Shown here one piece after another: positions 1 to 11,873 of a stretch of 60,000 nucleotides of DNA. The DNA lies in NCBI RefSeq assembly GCF_029227915.1, contig NC_079886.1, forward strand, positions 21,120,501 to 21,180,500, written 5' to 3'. Below the pieces are notes generated by a model that was not told where the DNA came from, did not search any database, and saw only the letters and a list, made by a program, of their open reading frames with translations. Position numbers and translations under genes: made by a program. Positions within the stretch are counted from its first letter, which is position 1. Each line of letters opens with the position of its first letter. This stretch comes from Hydractinia symbiolongicarpus (taxonomy: Eukaryota > Cnidaria > Hydrozoa > Anthoathecata > Hydractiniidae).

Positions 1-270
1 ATTCAAGATTTGTCTAAATCCGAAAAATAAAATTATTATTATTATTGGAGAAGTTTGCTGTATTGAGAATTTTTAATATACTTTCAAAAATTTAATTTAA
101 ATTTAACTTTTTACTTTTCTCTAAATTCAGTTTTCTAAACATTGAAACATGTATCTTACTTTGTCCAAGTACCAAACTGAATACCACCTGTTGCTAAAGC
201 CTAAAAAATGTACAAACATAAATTAACCAATTAAAATTAATGAGACAGTGAACGGTATTCAAAAGGTTAC

Positions 271-3200
271 CTCTGTTCCAAGGATTTTCTCTAAGTGTAG
301 ATCATGAAGCTACAAAGAAATAATAAACCAAAATTTAAAATAAATAAAAAACAAAACTAATTTGAATATGCCGTATTAATTGTAATATTAGTCAGACAGG
401 AAGTTATACATTAACTGTGAGAAAACTATTTAGTATCAGAGCAGTTGAATTGGCGGAGAAAGTCAAGTAGGTTAGAAGACAATATGATCACTGCTGTCAC
501 CTGTTTTTGGAGAGATTTCACTTGTTGAGAAAGCTCCACCGGGGTTGTTTCTTTATCAGCGGATGATACAGAGTCCTAAGATTTTTAAAATATTAATAAA
601 AAGCAACTAATTAACTAAAAATTATAACTTAGTTTTTTCTATCAGTTATGCATAAAAGATTATCTCGCAAGGAATGGGTTTAACACGAAAAACACATATC
701 CTATCACTTTTACATATTCAACAAAATGAAATCACTTTTATTTGTTCTACTTCCTCTGCCAATTGTGTAAGTTCAAATTGAAGTCGGTGATATTTTTGTT
801 GTGGTGTTTCTTTAGCAACTTGCTCCCCAATCTACAATACAAAATAATTGTAAGTTATGAACAAAAATGAAGCATTATTACATGTAATTTGTTTGGCCTG
901 TTTGGTGACAATAATCAGAAGCGTAGCTCATTTATAGCTTTTTCTTTCTCTGATGCGTTGTCAGTAAAACAAACCAGATGTAAACTGTATTTATTTCTTA
1001 CAAATGAATATTTGCGCTCTATAATACACACAACTTTAAATATTTTTTTTTCATTACTCCTGTAAAAAAAAACTTGGATAAATCAAAACTTTGTTTAAAA
1101 GTGAAACCTACTGTAAATTCTTGCCAAAAGACGTAATTTTCAGAGGTTAAGAGTTCATTTTTGTTAAACCATTTGCATATTAGTGTTTCGAAGTCTAAAC
1201 TTGGTATTTTTTTCACTTTCAGTTATTTTTAAATGTTTTAAATCTTGAAGAAAATAAGTGGATGCTTGCTTGTGATTGCACATTTTTTTCTCTATTTTTT
1301 GGAACACTGAAAAGATAGAGTGATGTGCTTTATCAATATTTTATGTTGAATACTATGTTAAATTCAGATGTAATAAAAAATAAAGACCATAATTTAAAAA
1401 AAAGCTGGTTTTGGAGTTTAACTTCCTTTTTAGCAAGTTACTAACAGTTATGGAATCAAGTTACTACAGTTCATATTTCTTGCAAATTTTATTGGATAAC
1501 TAGTCTTTAAAAATAGATTAAACAATTTAAGGCTAAAAATGTCATAAATACTGCATGAAGTAGAGAAAGCAGAGAAAATGTCTATTTATGAATTTTTTTC
1601 CAAATTACTTAAATTTTTTTTTTCATATCTATCATTGTAACAAATGATAAAAATTTACTAACTATTTCAAAGACTGATTTTGACTCATAACCTCCTTTGT
1701 GTCCATGTGATAACTTGTCAGAAAAATCTAAAGAAATATAATAAACAAAGTAAGTCCATCCTCTATACTCATTTGTTATCCCAATAGTATTGATGCATAA
1801 TTATGTTACATAATTATGCATCAATAAGGATACATAATTATGTTTACTTTTAAGAGTGTATTTGTGCTGTATTTTTTCCCTTGTATGTTCCTAGGAAGTA
1901 AATCTGTTTTTCAAGAGGTAGTTATTACAGAGGCTATCAGTAAAACTACCCAAGCTGTCGGCAAAAAAAGAAATCAGTAGCAGGAAAAAAGTAGCACCTC
2001 CCTTACGCAAGGCACAGTAGTGTCACTTTATATTTTTACAGGGGGTAAAAGAGTAAGAAAAAGCATTCAATTAATACAACTCTTTTGTCTATAATACAAT
2101 TAATACTAACTTTTAGATTTTGTTAATGCATTAGGCAATAGCAATAGCAATAAGTGACCTTTAAAATCAACCTTTTCGCTCCGCTCCATCACTTGTTTTT
2201 AAAGGGCTTACCCAGTAGGCCCTAAACATTTTTGATTGGCATTCAAATTATTTTTATGGTAGCCGATCAATAAAAAAACACCAGAAAAAGTATATCTTTC
2301 AGAAACAAAACCGTTTGTGAGTATCTTTATCGGTTCTGTTCAAATTGCATTTTGCAAATCAACAAACAAATTGGCAACCGCAACATTTCGGTGAAGTCGA
2401 ATTGATGACATGGACGAATTGTTAGAGTATGTAATGAACTCTGATAGTAAAATTGAGGGGGATTCTGATCAAGACGTAAGTTCAGAAGACAACTATGATG
2501 ACTGTGATGTTGATATAAATGATCAGGATGCAATTAGAGACGACCTGATAAACCCCACTATTGACACTAACATTGAGACAGTTCAACAAGCCTTGGATTG
2601 TTTCTGTTACAAAATATAACTCTTTTATGTGAAGCAATAAGAACTAATCAAAAAAATTTTCAAAGGAAATTGTGATTGTCAATCTTGACAAAGGAACATC
2701 AGTGTTTTATGTTTACGTTACATAAGAAGGTAATGTTGGCTTGTAAATACCGCTCTCATAAAAATAAAGCTGGCAATCAACTAAAGGTCGTTCATATGCT
2801 GTCCGTCACCAACTGAGAACATAGATGAACGATGATGCCATAATAAACCCGAAGCAGTTTTGGAATTACAACCTTCACATTGTGAAATAAGTCCACATGC
2901 AATTTTCCTGTACCATTTATAAGACTTTCGCAAAATATCGAATGAACGGAATAAGACATCCTTTATTTGTAAAACTTTCCCCAAGCAAACCAGGACTTTA
3001 TCTGATATATGTTTTAAACTATTTCATACAAAACAAAACATTACAAAATAAATAAATGCAACTGCAGCTCTAAGTTTGTTATAATTTTAACATTTTGGAA
3101 AAAAAAGAGCAAAATTTCAGCCAAATCGAATAAGTATTTGTTGAGATATAAAGGATTAGGTGGCAGAGGTCGAAAATATAGAAAATACGCTCTGGAAATA

Positions 3201-6111
3201 GCCAAGGTATTGCTCCGTACTGAAAGGGTTAACTTTAAAAAGCTAGTTTGCTTCCTACTCTGTGGTAGACCAAACACTTGTTTATACACTTCACAACTAG
3301 AAAATCTTGATTTATCTTTTTCATTTGGTTTGCTACATTTTACACTTACGGTTACTGTAAAGGAAACAATTTGTTTTTAGGTTTTTTGCAAAAAAATCAT
3401 GACATATAGAAAAAAACTCTTTTGAATGACATATTTTATATTCCATGAAAATATTTGGAACATCCCTTTTTTCTGGAAAAAGCCTTTTCAGAGTGTTATA
3501 TCCTTCACACCTTCAGGAAAATATGTGCAAAATGAGTTGAGCATTTTTTTGTGAGTATTATGCATGATATGGAACTATAAATATATGCATAATAATATTT
3601 TTTAGATAGCTTAATTTCACCATCGATATATATAAATATAAATGTTTTGACTTTTGTCTGTTAATAATTCTGAACGCGTTCATGCATATTCAGCACGAAG
3701 AAAAATTCACATTTCTATCATCTTTCTGCATATTCAGTTCACACATTTTCATAACACCTACGAAAATCTTTAAAAACAAATATCTTGTTGGTAAATTTTC
3801 GCATATATGCCCTTACGTTTGTGGCCTCTATTTCCGAAAGGTTCCTATTGGCTCATTGAAATATTCGGAAATGGAGAGCTGAATAAATTATGCACAAAAG
3901 GTTCCCGATTTTTTTTGTATATTTACTGATTAACGAATTATGACAACAGAAAGAAAAAAATAAGTATTTTTTGAATGATTATATATAATTACAAAAAATT
4001 TCTCAACGACGTTGTTAGAAAAAAAACACGGGAACCTTTTTAAATTTAATTTATGCTGAATATAATGGTGCAAAAAAGAGAAGTCTGCAACCACGCGTTC
4101 GGAAAAAGAAGCCATTTTAAAACAAGCATTCAGAAACAAAAAAATAAGAAAAAATATTAAAGTATTGATAAATTATAAGGGTTTTTCTTGGACTACTCAT
4201 CAAGTGAGTTTTTTCCTTTACAGTAACCTTAACTGTGCTGGTCTTCCCTACATAAGACATCTGTAAATAAGTCTGAAAACTAAATTCATAATAATCTTTC
4301 AACTTTAAAAAATCATGCCTTCAAATATTTAACTGTGTACGATTAACAGCATGCAATTTTTCTAACCACCTTTTTAAAGTGGAGTGAAATGTTTACCACG
4401 CCACTATTTTTGGCCACAGCCAGGTCTACAATGTTGAAAAAATGTTTACAAAATATACCAGATTAAGTGATAACAAATGTCAAACATTAAGCGAAAAATA
4501 ATACAAAATCAAAATATGCAGCCTACCAATGTTCGACCCATCCAGATATTTGTTTTGAAAAACATTGTACGATTTAGATTGGTCAAGATGAATATGCTCC
4601 ACTGCCTCGCTTGTTAATTCGACCTATAAAATAAGACACAATAATTTAAAGAAATGGTATCCGAGCACCATCAATTTACAAAACGGAAAGGGTATTTTTT
4701 ATTAAGGAATGCCATTATAATGACACGTTATTATTTTATATCCATATCAAGCCTTCCCAAAGATATATCAATGTAAGCTTGATACAAAACAAATACTTTA
4801 AAAATAGCTAAATAAGAAGGTAACAACTACTGTTTATGTTTTCTTCCTTTTAAATTTTTTAGCTCCTTTTCCCTTTTTCTTATTTCTTAAAAGCTTTTCT
4901 ACTTTTGACTTTAGTTTGGCTTTTCTAATAGTTTGGCTTTACCACAAATTCTAAGCTATCAATAAAATAATAGTTAATGTCTTGTCCATAGTGTGACAAG
5001 TGACACAATAGCAAAAATGGGAACTGCCAAATTTGAAATGTGCTTAATAAACACTACACAGGATCAGTAGTACATACTGTGCAGCATAGTTTACTTGTAG
5101 CAGAACACAAGTAAATATAAACACCAGAGAGGTATATATTAGAAGTATGGAACATAAAGGTAATACTAACATTGTCAGTTTTTCCATGAGTTGATACTTC
5201 AGAACCTGATTCGAAGCAGTCTTTACCACTTGAGTCCTAAAAAAACAACATAACAAATACAGTAATTGATTTGGTAAACATATATCACTTTGTGAGACTG
5301 TTGAATATAAACATGCCTGTTATGGAGACTATTTCCTTGGTTATCAAGAAAATCTTTCAGCATGAAATTACTTTTAATTTCGAGGGAGACACTTTAAAAA
5401 AAGGTATCTTGTGTAACAAGAATCTATTGATTATTTAAAAAAATTATCATAAATAAAGATTATCAAATTAAATAAAAAAATATTGCTTGTGAATGTATTC
5501 AAATAAAACAATTTTATAAACAAGAAAAACATATTTTGGAGCAACTTAGTCTGTTAACAATTTTACCTCCTTTGTGAATTCTTTGTTTAAAGCCATGAAC
5601 GTTCTCAATTTGGTAAATACATAACACAATTTTAAGAAGGCTATTCCCCTATTGTGCAAGCCAAGTATTAAAAGTAGGCTGATCTTACCTGACCTAAAAA
5701 GCACCCTGGCATGAATTAAGGTTAATGGAAAAGGATTCACATAATCACCAAACAGGAGGAGCTTCTAAAAACAGGTTCACACTTTCCAACATAGAATTTG
5801 ATAACAAAAACCTTCATGTTTGGAGCTGCAAAAGTATGGAATAATCTTCTAGATCAAGTGATCGTAATAAAAGTCTGCTTTCTTTTGAGAATTCCATCTC
5901 TAATGTATTTGGAAAATTCTAATCACTTTTTATTTTTGTTTTTAATTATTTTTATTTTCAATTTTCTCAGATTAGAAAAAACTTACTATGTTTGATGGAG
6001 CTATGACAGTCAAGGTTTATCATTTTTTGGTATATTATTTGTTTCAGTGGCCAAGTCGAAACAATCCACTAACTATAGGTTTTTGTGATTTTCTGGGTTA
6101 GCCACTTTAAG

Positions 6112-6203
<92 letters not shown>

Positions 6204-9200
6204 CTTCTTTATTTATCTTCTATTTAGGTGAAATTATCAGAGATGATGTAACTAAATAGTGCCAACCATTTAGTTACGTTATGTCTGGCCAATACTTCGA
6301 TGAGTTTTGATCTACATGATATATTATAAGACTACAATCTGGCCAGCTAGCTATATAAATTTCTTAATTATCAATTGAAAAAATTTACACCCAGTACCTA
6401 TACAAAATATCCAACACTAAATTTGAACTACCTTATAATTTTCTTAATATTTGAAGGTAAAAACAAATTAGATACATTAAACTCAAAAGTCTTTATCTAA
6501 CTCACAACCAAAACCATCACTTTTTTTTAATTTTAACCGCAGCGGGGAAAAAGCAACTTAATCAAACTTGCAGGGTTATCGCATAAATTAGTAACGTAGA
6601 GATTTTATGAGAAATTTACTGCTGTCTTAAAAAGAGCTTCCCACTTGAACGGCGTGTTTTCTCTTAAAGCATAAGGACTACCCTATAAAATGGGACCTGT
6701 CATTGAATAAAAAGTATCATGTGATATTTGCCAATCAGGAGAATTGATTTCAGAACGTAAGAAATTTATTGTTCTTCTAACTTAAGCCGGATGCCAAGTT
6801 AACACTTTATCTATAGCTATGCATCATTATCATCAACATCATTCTCGGCTTAACATATGTTTTCCATGCTAGCATGTGTTAGACAGGGTATATTAATGAC
6901 CCTCTTCCAATCTGATCTAGACTGTGTTGGATCTAAACTCAACTTCCTCTGAATTAAGTCTGTCCTTATAACCTCCTGCCAAGTCTTTCTCAGTCTGCCT
7001 CTGAGCTTTGCCCTAGGAACTATCAAGTCTCTACACTTTCTTACCCAATTACCCCCTCCATTCTTTTGAAGTGCCCCAGCCGATTTAATCTTCTTATCTG
7101 GATAACATCTTTAATTCTATGGATACTTAGCCTGCTTCTTAGCTCATCTGAACTCGTTACACATCCACCTAACCATTTTCATATCATTCCTTTCTAAACG
7201 GTCAAGATCTTCCTGCTTCACTGCCCATGTCTCACTACCATACAACATAACACTTCTTACACAGGCCTCATACAACCTACCTTTTAACTCAATTGACAAG
7301 ACCCTGCTAGTCAACAAAGGAAACTCTTTGAACTTTTTCCAAGCAGAACCTATCCTGCAAGTAACACTTCTTCCAACATCCCTTTCACTGCCCAACATAT
7401 CACCTAAGTAACAGAAGTTCTTAACTATCTCTAAAGAGCCACTGTTGTACATCATTGAAGCTGGAAATACTTCATTCTCTATAATCTCACCTTTGCAACG
7501 CTTGTATACAAACTGAATGTCAGCTCTTAACTTTCCTTCAGTACTATTGCACTTCTTATATGTACCCAATTCTTGCAAGTCTGACAAAAACTTGAGTTAC
7601 TACCAACCCCTTTCCTGCACACTCCACAAGGCCACTTTCCAACTACCAAGGTCACACTTGGCTGCAATGCTACTAATCATGACTTTAGACTTTGCTGTGT
7701 TCACCCTTAGCCCTTTCTCTTCTAGTCATTTCTTCCACTTCTCAAACTTTCAACTAATTCTTCCATCGACTCTGCTATGAGAACCAAATCATCTGCATAC
7801 AATAACTCCCATGGACAACCTGTTCTGAACTCCATCGGCAGCGCTTCTAAGACTAGAACAAACAACAAAGGACTAAGTACAGAACCCTGATGTACACCAA
7901 CATTTACACTAAATTCATCATTAAGTGAATCGTTAATCCTGACACGACTTCTAGCATTGCTGTACATAGACTGTACCATCGTAACTAGCCACTCATCCAC
8001 ACCTAATTTTCTCATAGCCCACCAAATAACTTTATGTGGCACTCTATCAAAAGCTTTCTCTAAATCCACAAAGGCAAAATAGAGATTCTTTCTCTTTCCT
8101 AAATACTTTTCCTGAAGCTGTCTGAGTAAAAATATTGCATCTGTAGTGCCACGCCCTGGAACAAAACCAAATTGCATCTTATCTATATCAATTCTTTCTC
8201 TAAGTAACTTATCAATCACTCTTTCAATAACTTTCATTGCTTGATCAACAACTTCAAACCTCTATAGTTACCTCTTTCTAATACATCACCCTTGCCCTTG
8301 AAACAATTCACTATTATGTACATTAAACTGCCACTCACTTGGAATAGCACCATCCTATATAATCTGATTAGCAAGACTTGTAATAAGCTCAACTTCAATA
8401 TATCCAGATGCTTTTACCATCTCTGCATACCTTATACTCCTACAACCTTGCCAATCTTCAATTTCCTAATAGCCTCCACTAGCCATTATGTCTTGATCTG
8501 CATAGCAGGCCCTTCTACAAAATCATCATCAGGCAAATTATCCTCATCCCAATCAAAATCAGTGTTAAGCAACCTCTGATAATAATTCTTTCAAGCTACC
8601 CTTTTCTCCTCCTCTGTGCTAGCCAAAACACCTTCATCATTACGAATACACTTCTCACCTACAACATCTTGATTAGTCTTCTTCATTCGCTTTGCTATCT
8701 TGAATACCTCATTGCGCTGGTCTTCCCTTCTTAACACATCTTAACAAATCTGTTTCTCTCTGCTCCTGATTTTGCCTTATACACTGCTGTACAAGCACAA
8801 CGCTTAGCTTCTCAGTAAATATTTTTATTACCACCTGACTTCCACTCTTTCCAAAGTTTCCTCATTTCCTTTATACGCTGGTCAACCTCATTATTCCAAC
8901 ACCAGGTCTGTCTATGTCTAGCTGGTCCTTTCGTCCACCCACAGGTATCATCAGAAGCTTCTGGAAGGCAATTCTTCAAAGTAGTCCAAGTACTTTCAAC
9001 ATTGTCACTATCACACTGACCATTGTGGGCTAAATGCTGAACTTTTGCACTAAATTGCCTTGCTACAATCTCTTCCTTCAGCTTCCACAGGCCTGTACTT
9101 TCCCTTGGCTTCTGTAACACTCTTTAAGATAATATCACAAACCAGCAACCTATGCTGGGAAACACACTCTTGTCCGATATAACTTTAATATTGTCCGATA

Positions 9201-11486
9201 TAACTTTAAGGTTAAGGCTTTAAGGTTTTAAAATTAGAACCATTGCATCCTGTTTAACACCTCACACAAAAAACCTTTTAATTAATGCACTTGTCATGCC
9301 ATATTTCAACTACTGCTCCTCAGCATGGGCTTGTGCCACCCAAGGTAGATTGGGAAAACTAGAAAAACGATTAAAATGTGTCCGTACCTTTCTTGGGAAA
9401 GAGAGGGAATATTCAATGAATAATTTACTCATCAAAAACGATGCCATATTAGTTTTCAAAGCCATGAATCACAATGCTCCTGATTACATGCGCTCAAAAT
9501 TCCTTTTGACAAAAAACTGTCATAATCATCAAACAAGAGGAGCTTCAAAAAACAGGTTCACACTTCCCTTGGTCAACACGGAATTTGGCAAAAAAGCCTT
9601 CCCATTTAGAGCTGCAAAAGTGTGGAATAATCTTCCAGACCAAGTGACCTGTGATGGAAGTCTGCTTTCGTTTAAGACTTCCATCTCTAATGTATTTGGC
9701 AAATTCTAATGGAGATCACTTTTTAATTTTTGTTTTTTTATTCTTTTTCTTTTCAATTTACACAGATTATAAATGTTACTATGTTTGATTGAGCTGAGGC
9801 AGTCTAAGGTTTATCATTTTTTGTTTCTTTTTTGTTCTAGTGGCCCCCAGTGGAAACAATCCACTAACTATAGGTTTTTGTGATTTTCTGGGCTAGCCAC
9901 TTTAAATATTTATTATTATTATTATTATTATTAACTTTCACGTCCTTCACCACTTTCTTGTCTGGCTTTGTAACCAGGAAGTAATCTATCTGTGTCTTAC
10001 AGGCACCTGACTCAATGTTATCAGCCTACTCTGTCTCTTACTGAATGATGTATTGCAAACCACCATGTCCATTGCCATTCCAAACTCAAGCAATCTCTCC
10101 CCTTCCTTATTTCTGCTCCCAAATCCATAGCCTCCATGCACACTCTTATAACCTTCAGATGACTTCCTAACATGACCATTAAAGTCGTGGCCTACCATGA
10201 CAAGTTCAGTGTCTCCAAACTTTGATGTGACTGCTATTAACTCATCATAAAACTTATCTTTATCTTCCTCACTGATGCCTATGACTAATAAAGTCATATC
10301 ACCTAGTTGGGCGATTCATGGTAGACTAATTAGGCCATATGTAACCTAGTTAAAACATGACAATCTTTAATGGCTTTTTACACATTTCGTAGAAAAAATC
10401 GCAAAACAAAGTCTTTATTGAGAATGGGTACCATAATTCTAAAATTGTCACTCGTGCTCCGATATGTTTGTGCACGTAAGAGTACGTTAAAATGAAATAT
10501 ATAACCTGATTATGTTACACATCGCCTATTTAGGTAACGATAGTAAAATACTTTACTGAAAAAAAATACTTCATAATAATTTAATAAAAATTTTTGACTG
10601 GGACCAAGTTTTATCAACATTGAAATCTTCATCGAACACCACAACGTTTTCAGCTGCTAACGTTTTCAGCTGCAAAGCTACCAATGCACAATGCAAATTA
10701 GTCAAAATTTGCTGCAAAGTAAACTGATTTGATATACATAAAAATTGTATTTGAAACGCAATGATTTCAATGTATTTAACAGTAAGTTTTCATTGGCCTA
10801 TTTACTACTAGTTACTACTACACAGATAGACTGATTGAACAACAACATGTGGCCTAACTTACAACTCATGCAATTATGCCATGTCGAGTAATTAGCAGGG
10901 GACGATTTAGACTCCAGCCACTTCGGCACTTGCCTAAGGAGAAATTTTGCCAATGAGAAAAGTATTTAATTTAAAAGCAACGCCCAAGGACAAAAAAACT
11001 GTATCCGCCCCTGATTAGGTGTTTACCTTGACTGTACAACAGCTAGATAAAATAAAAAATAATAAAAATTCAACGGAGGTGTGATGTGCAACATTTTCTT
11101 AAATATGTGCTAGTAGAGCTAGCGCTACCAGTTTTTAAATCATGACTTTAACAGGGCATTCAAAATGTTACCATAGTTCAAGGTTAATCCAAACCATGTA
11201 AAGGAAATTGGGGAGATGGAACATTGTGGTTATCTTGTGTAGAGCGCGGGCGGACCCTAATTGGGTCTTCGCGTACTACTCAAAATGAGCACTAAATACT
11301 CTAGAGGACTCCACTCTATCTAAGCCATAATAGCCCCTCCTGGAAATACCAGACAGGGTGTAATCCTAAATATTTGTGACGCTCGCAATGCAATTCAGTG
11401 TTATTTTTATCCGGCAATGATTTGTTGTTATATTGTTATTCACTTACAATAAATGGTAAGGAGTCGTACTTCACTTGATCCGCCAT
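271..11486 (-). CDS. DCTN2: Dynactin subunit 2 (dynamitin, p50), N-terminal part; 3' end lies outside the window
   Basis: Dynamitin forms the shoulder of dynactin, the complex that couples cargo to cytoplasmic dynein. Seven exons are visible, read from high to low coordinate: 11448-11486 (starts MADQVKYDSLPFI), 5171-5236, 4527-4623, 1663-1727, 736-831, 501-575 and 271-309. All have AG/GT borders and compatible phases. They match known dynamitins in order: ELTSEAVEHI, then DFSD with GYES, then KETPQQKYHRL followed by the first coiled coil, then a segment ending LHLEKILG. One small exon, expected to encode the acidic segment between exon 1 and 5236 (the DVYET region of other dynamitins), was not found. 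The C-terminal half lies left of base 1. The first intron found is about 6.2 kb and holds two LINEs. The start codon faces the 14-3-3 gene across 387 bp. The family call is firm; only the missing second exon is uncertain. Confidence 0.88.
1788..1826. repeat. Perfect inverted repeat, 18-bp arms with 3-nt loop
   Basis: The left arm (1788-1805) and right arm (1809-1826) are exact reverse complements around TTA. The motif CATAATTATG occurs once more just downstream, at about 1831. It lies in a dynamitin intron and is AT-rich, so it could extrude as a cruciform or be the core of a foldback element. No function is claimed. Confidence 0.85.
2410..2984. mobile_element. Possible piggyBac-like transposase fragments, rearranged
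   Basis: On the plus strand at 2410-2619 a short acidic ORF begins MDELLEYVMNSDS, in the style of piggyBac transposase N-termini. On the minus strand at 2781-2984 a second fragment contains SFDILRKSYKWYRKI, which resembles the C-terminal part of piggyBac transposases where a similar RKS-x-KW motif precedes a helix. The two pieces face each other, so the copy would have to be rearranged as well as truncated. No terminal repeats with TTAA were identified. The block lies in a dynamitin intron. The match is by eye and weak. Confidence 0.3.
3350..4228. mobile_element. Candidate non-autonomous DNA element with 17-bp perfect terminal inverted repeats
   Basis: Bases 3350-3366 and 4212-4228 are exact reverse complements (GGTTACTGTAAAGGAAA on the left), enclosing 879 bp. 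No ORF in between looks like a transposase, so this would be a MITE-like element in a dynamitin intron. A clear target duplication was not found, which keeps confidence moderate. Confidence 0.4.
5735..6205 (+). mobile_element. 3' end of a non-LTR retrotransposon (LINE), copy 1
   Basis: The block aligns by eye with the second copy near 9534-9935. It shares a GASKNRFTL-like start, the AAKVWNNL motif typical of the C-terminus of LINE ORF2 proteins, a common 3' UTR (TAGGTTTTTGTGATTTTCTGG) and a closing (TTA)n tail. The reading frame is broken. It is a 5'-truncated insertion in a dynamitin intron, sense to the plus strand. Confidence 0.65.
6114..6201 (+). repeat. (TTA)n microsatellite, LINE tail
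   Basis: About 29 uninterrupted TTA/ATT units terminate the LINE 3' end just upstream. The second copy of the same LINE ends in a shorter (ATT)n run at about 9909-9933, so the tract is most likely the expanded 3' tail of the retrotransposon rather than an independent satellite. Confidence 0.9.
6818..10310 (-). mobile_element. RTE-type LINE, degraded, split by a nested insertion
   Basis: Read on the minus strand: an APE-type endonuclease piece (9986-10297, with GHDFNGHV and, in a shifted frame, TQIDYFLVTKPDKK); a linker with CVSQHRLLVCDI (about 9120-9180); and the 8812-9120 segment. The reverse transcriptase follows (7722-8237: FVPGRGTTDA, FVDLEKAFDRVP, HQGSVLSPLLF and the catalytic YADDLVLIAES). 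After that come a C-terminal domain (7144-7587, with RLYEACVRSVMLYGSETW) and a tail (about 6850-7080, with GRLRKTWQEV) ending in a GATGATGAT-like 3' end near 6820. This order and these motifs match RTE/BovB-like elements. Several frameshifts and stops make it a dead copy. It lies in a dynamitin intron in the same orientation as the gene. Confidence 0.75.
9190..9935 (+). mobile_element. Nested LINE 3' fragment inserted into the RTE element
   Basis: An open frame at 9296-9709 encodes a LINE ORF2 C-terminus (MPYFNYCSSAWACA near the start, later AAKVWNNLPDQV), followed by the 3' UTR shared with the copy at 5735-6205 and an (ATT)n tail. It sits exactly between two parts of the RTE coding sequence on the other strand, so it inserted later. 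At the left edge the stretch TTGTCCGATATAACTTTAA occurs twice in tandem (9171-9210), and AACTTT recurs right of the tail. This may reflect the target site duplication. The left boundary is approximate. Confidence 0.65.
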
Positions 11487-11873
11487 TATGGTTTGTGATT
11501 AAACATATTAGTTGCCCTTGGGTTTACTATCATTGTTTACCCGAGGCGCATTTTAGGGCAGGGTCTGTGCATAAAATGACCCGTATGAAGCCCTTGATTT
11601 AGATTGGTTCGTGAATTTTTAGCTTTTGCTGCACGATACACACCACAGTGTACCATAACACTATAATCTAGGTCGTCAATACAGCGTTATTGCGTCGATA
11701 GTAGATTTTCTGGGGAAAGTTATATGTTACTTGATAACTATAGATAGACAGATTTATTGAAGAAAAAGGTAGGCTTCTGTACCAGGCCTTGTGATAGCTT
11801 CTTCGGTTATAGCCTGCAGTTTGCTTAGAAATAAAACATCTGAAGCTAACCCTTAATTTACATCTCAAATAAA
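11487..11873. promoter_or_regulatory. Shared (bidirectional) upstream region of dynamitin and 14-3-3
   Basis: The only DNA between the dynamitin start codon (minus, 11486) and the 14-3-3 start codon (plus, 11874) is this 387-bp stretch, which must hold both 5' UTRs and both promoters unless either gene has a remote 5' exon. It is less AT-rich than its surroundings near 11520-11600. No clear TATA box was identified. Confidence 0.55.

Noticed and set aside
5546-5740. Minus-strand frame that could be the missing second exon of dynamitin
   Set aside because: It lacks the expected DVYET-like segment and overlaps DNA related to the LINE tail.
10600-10690. Minus-strand stretch encoding AENVVVFDEDFNVDKTW as a possible dynamitin exon
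   Set aside because: It does not resemble dynamitin and looks more like a transposon relic; there is no partner sequence nearby.
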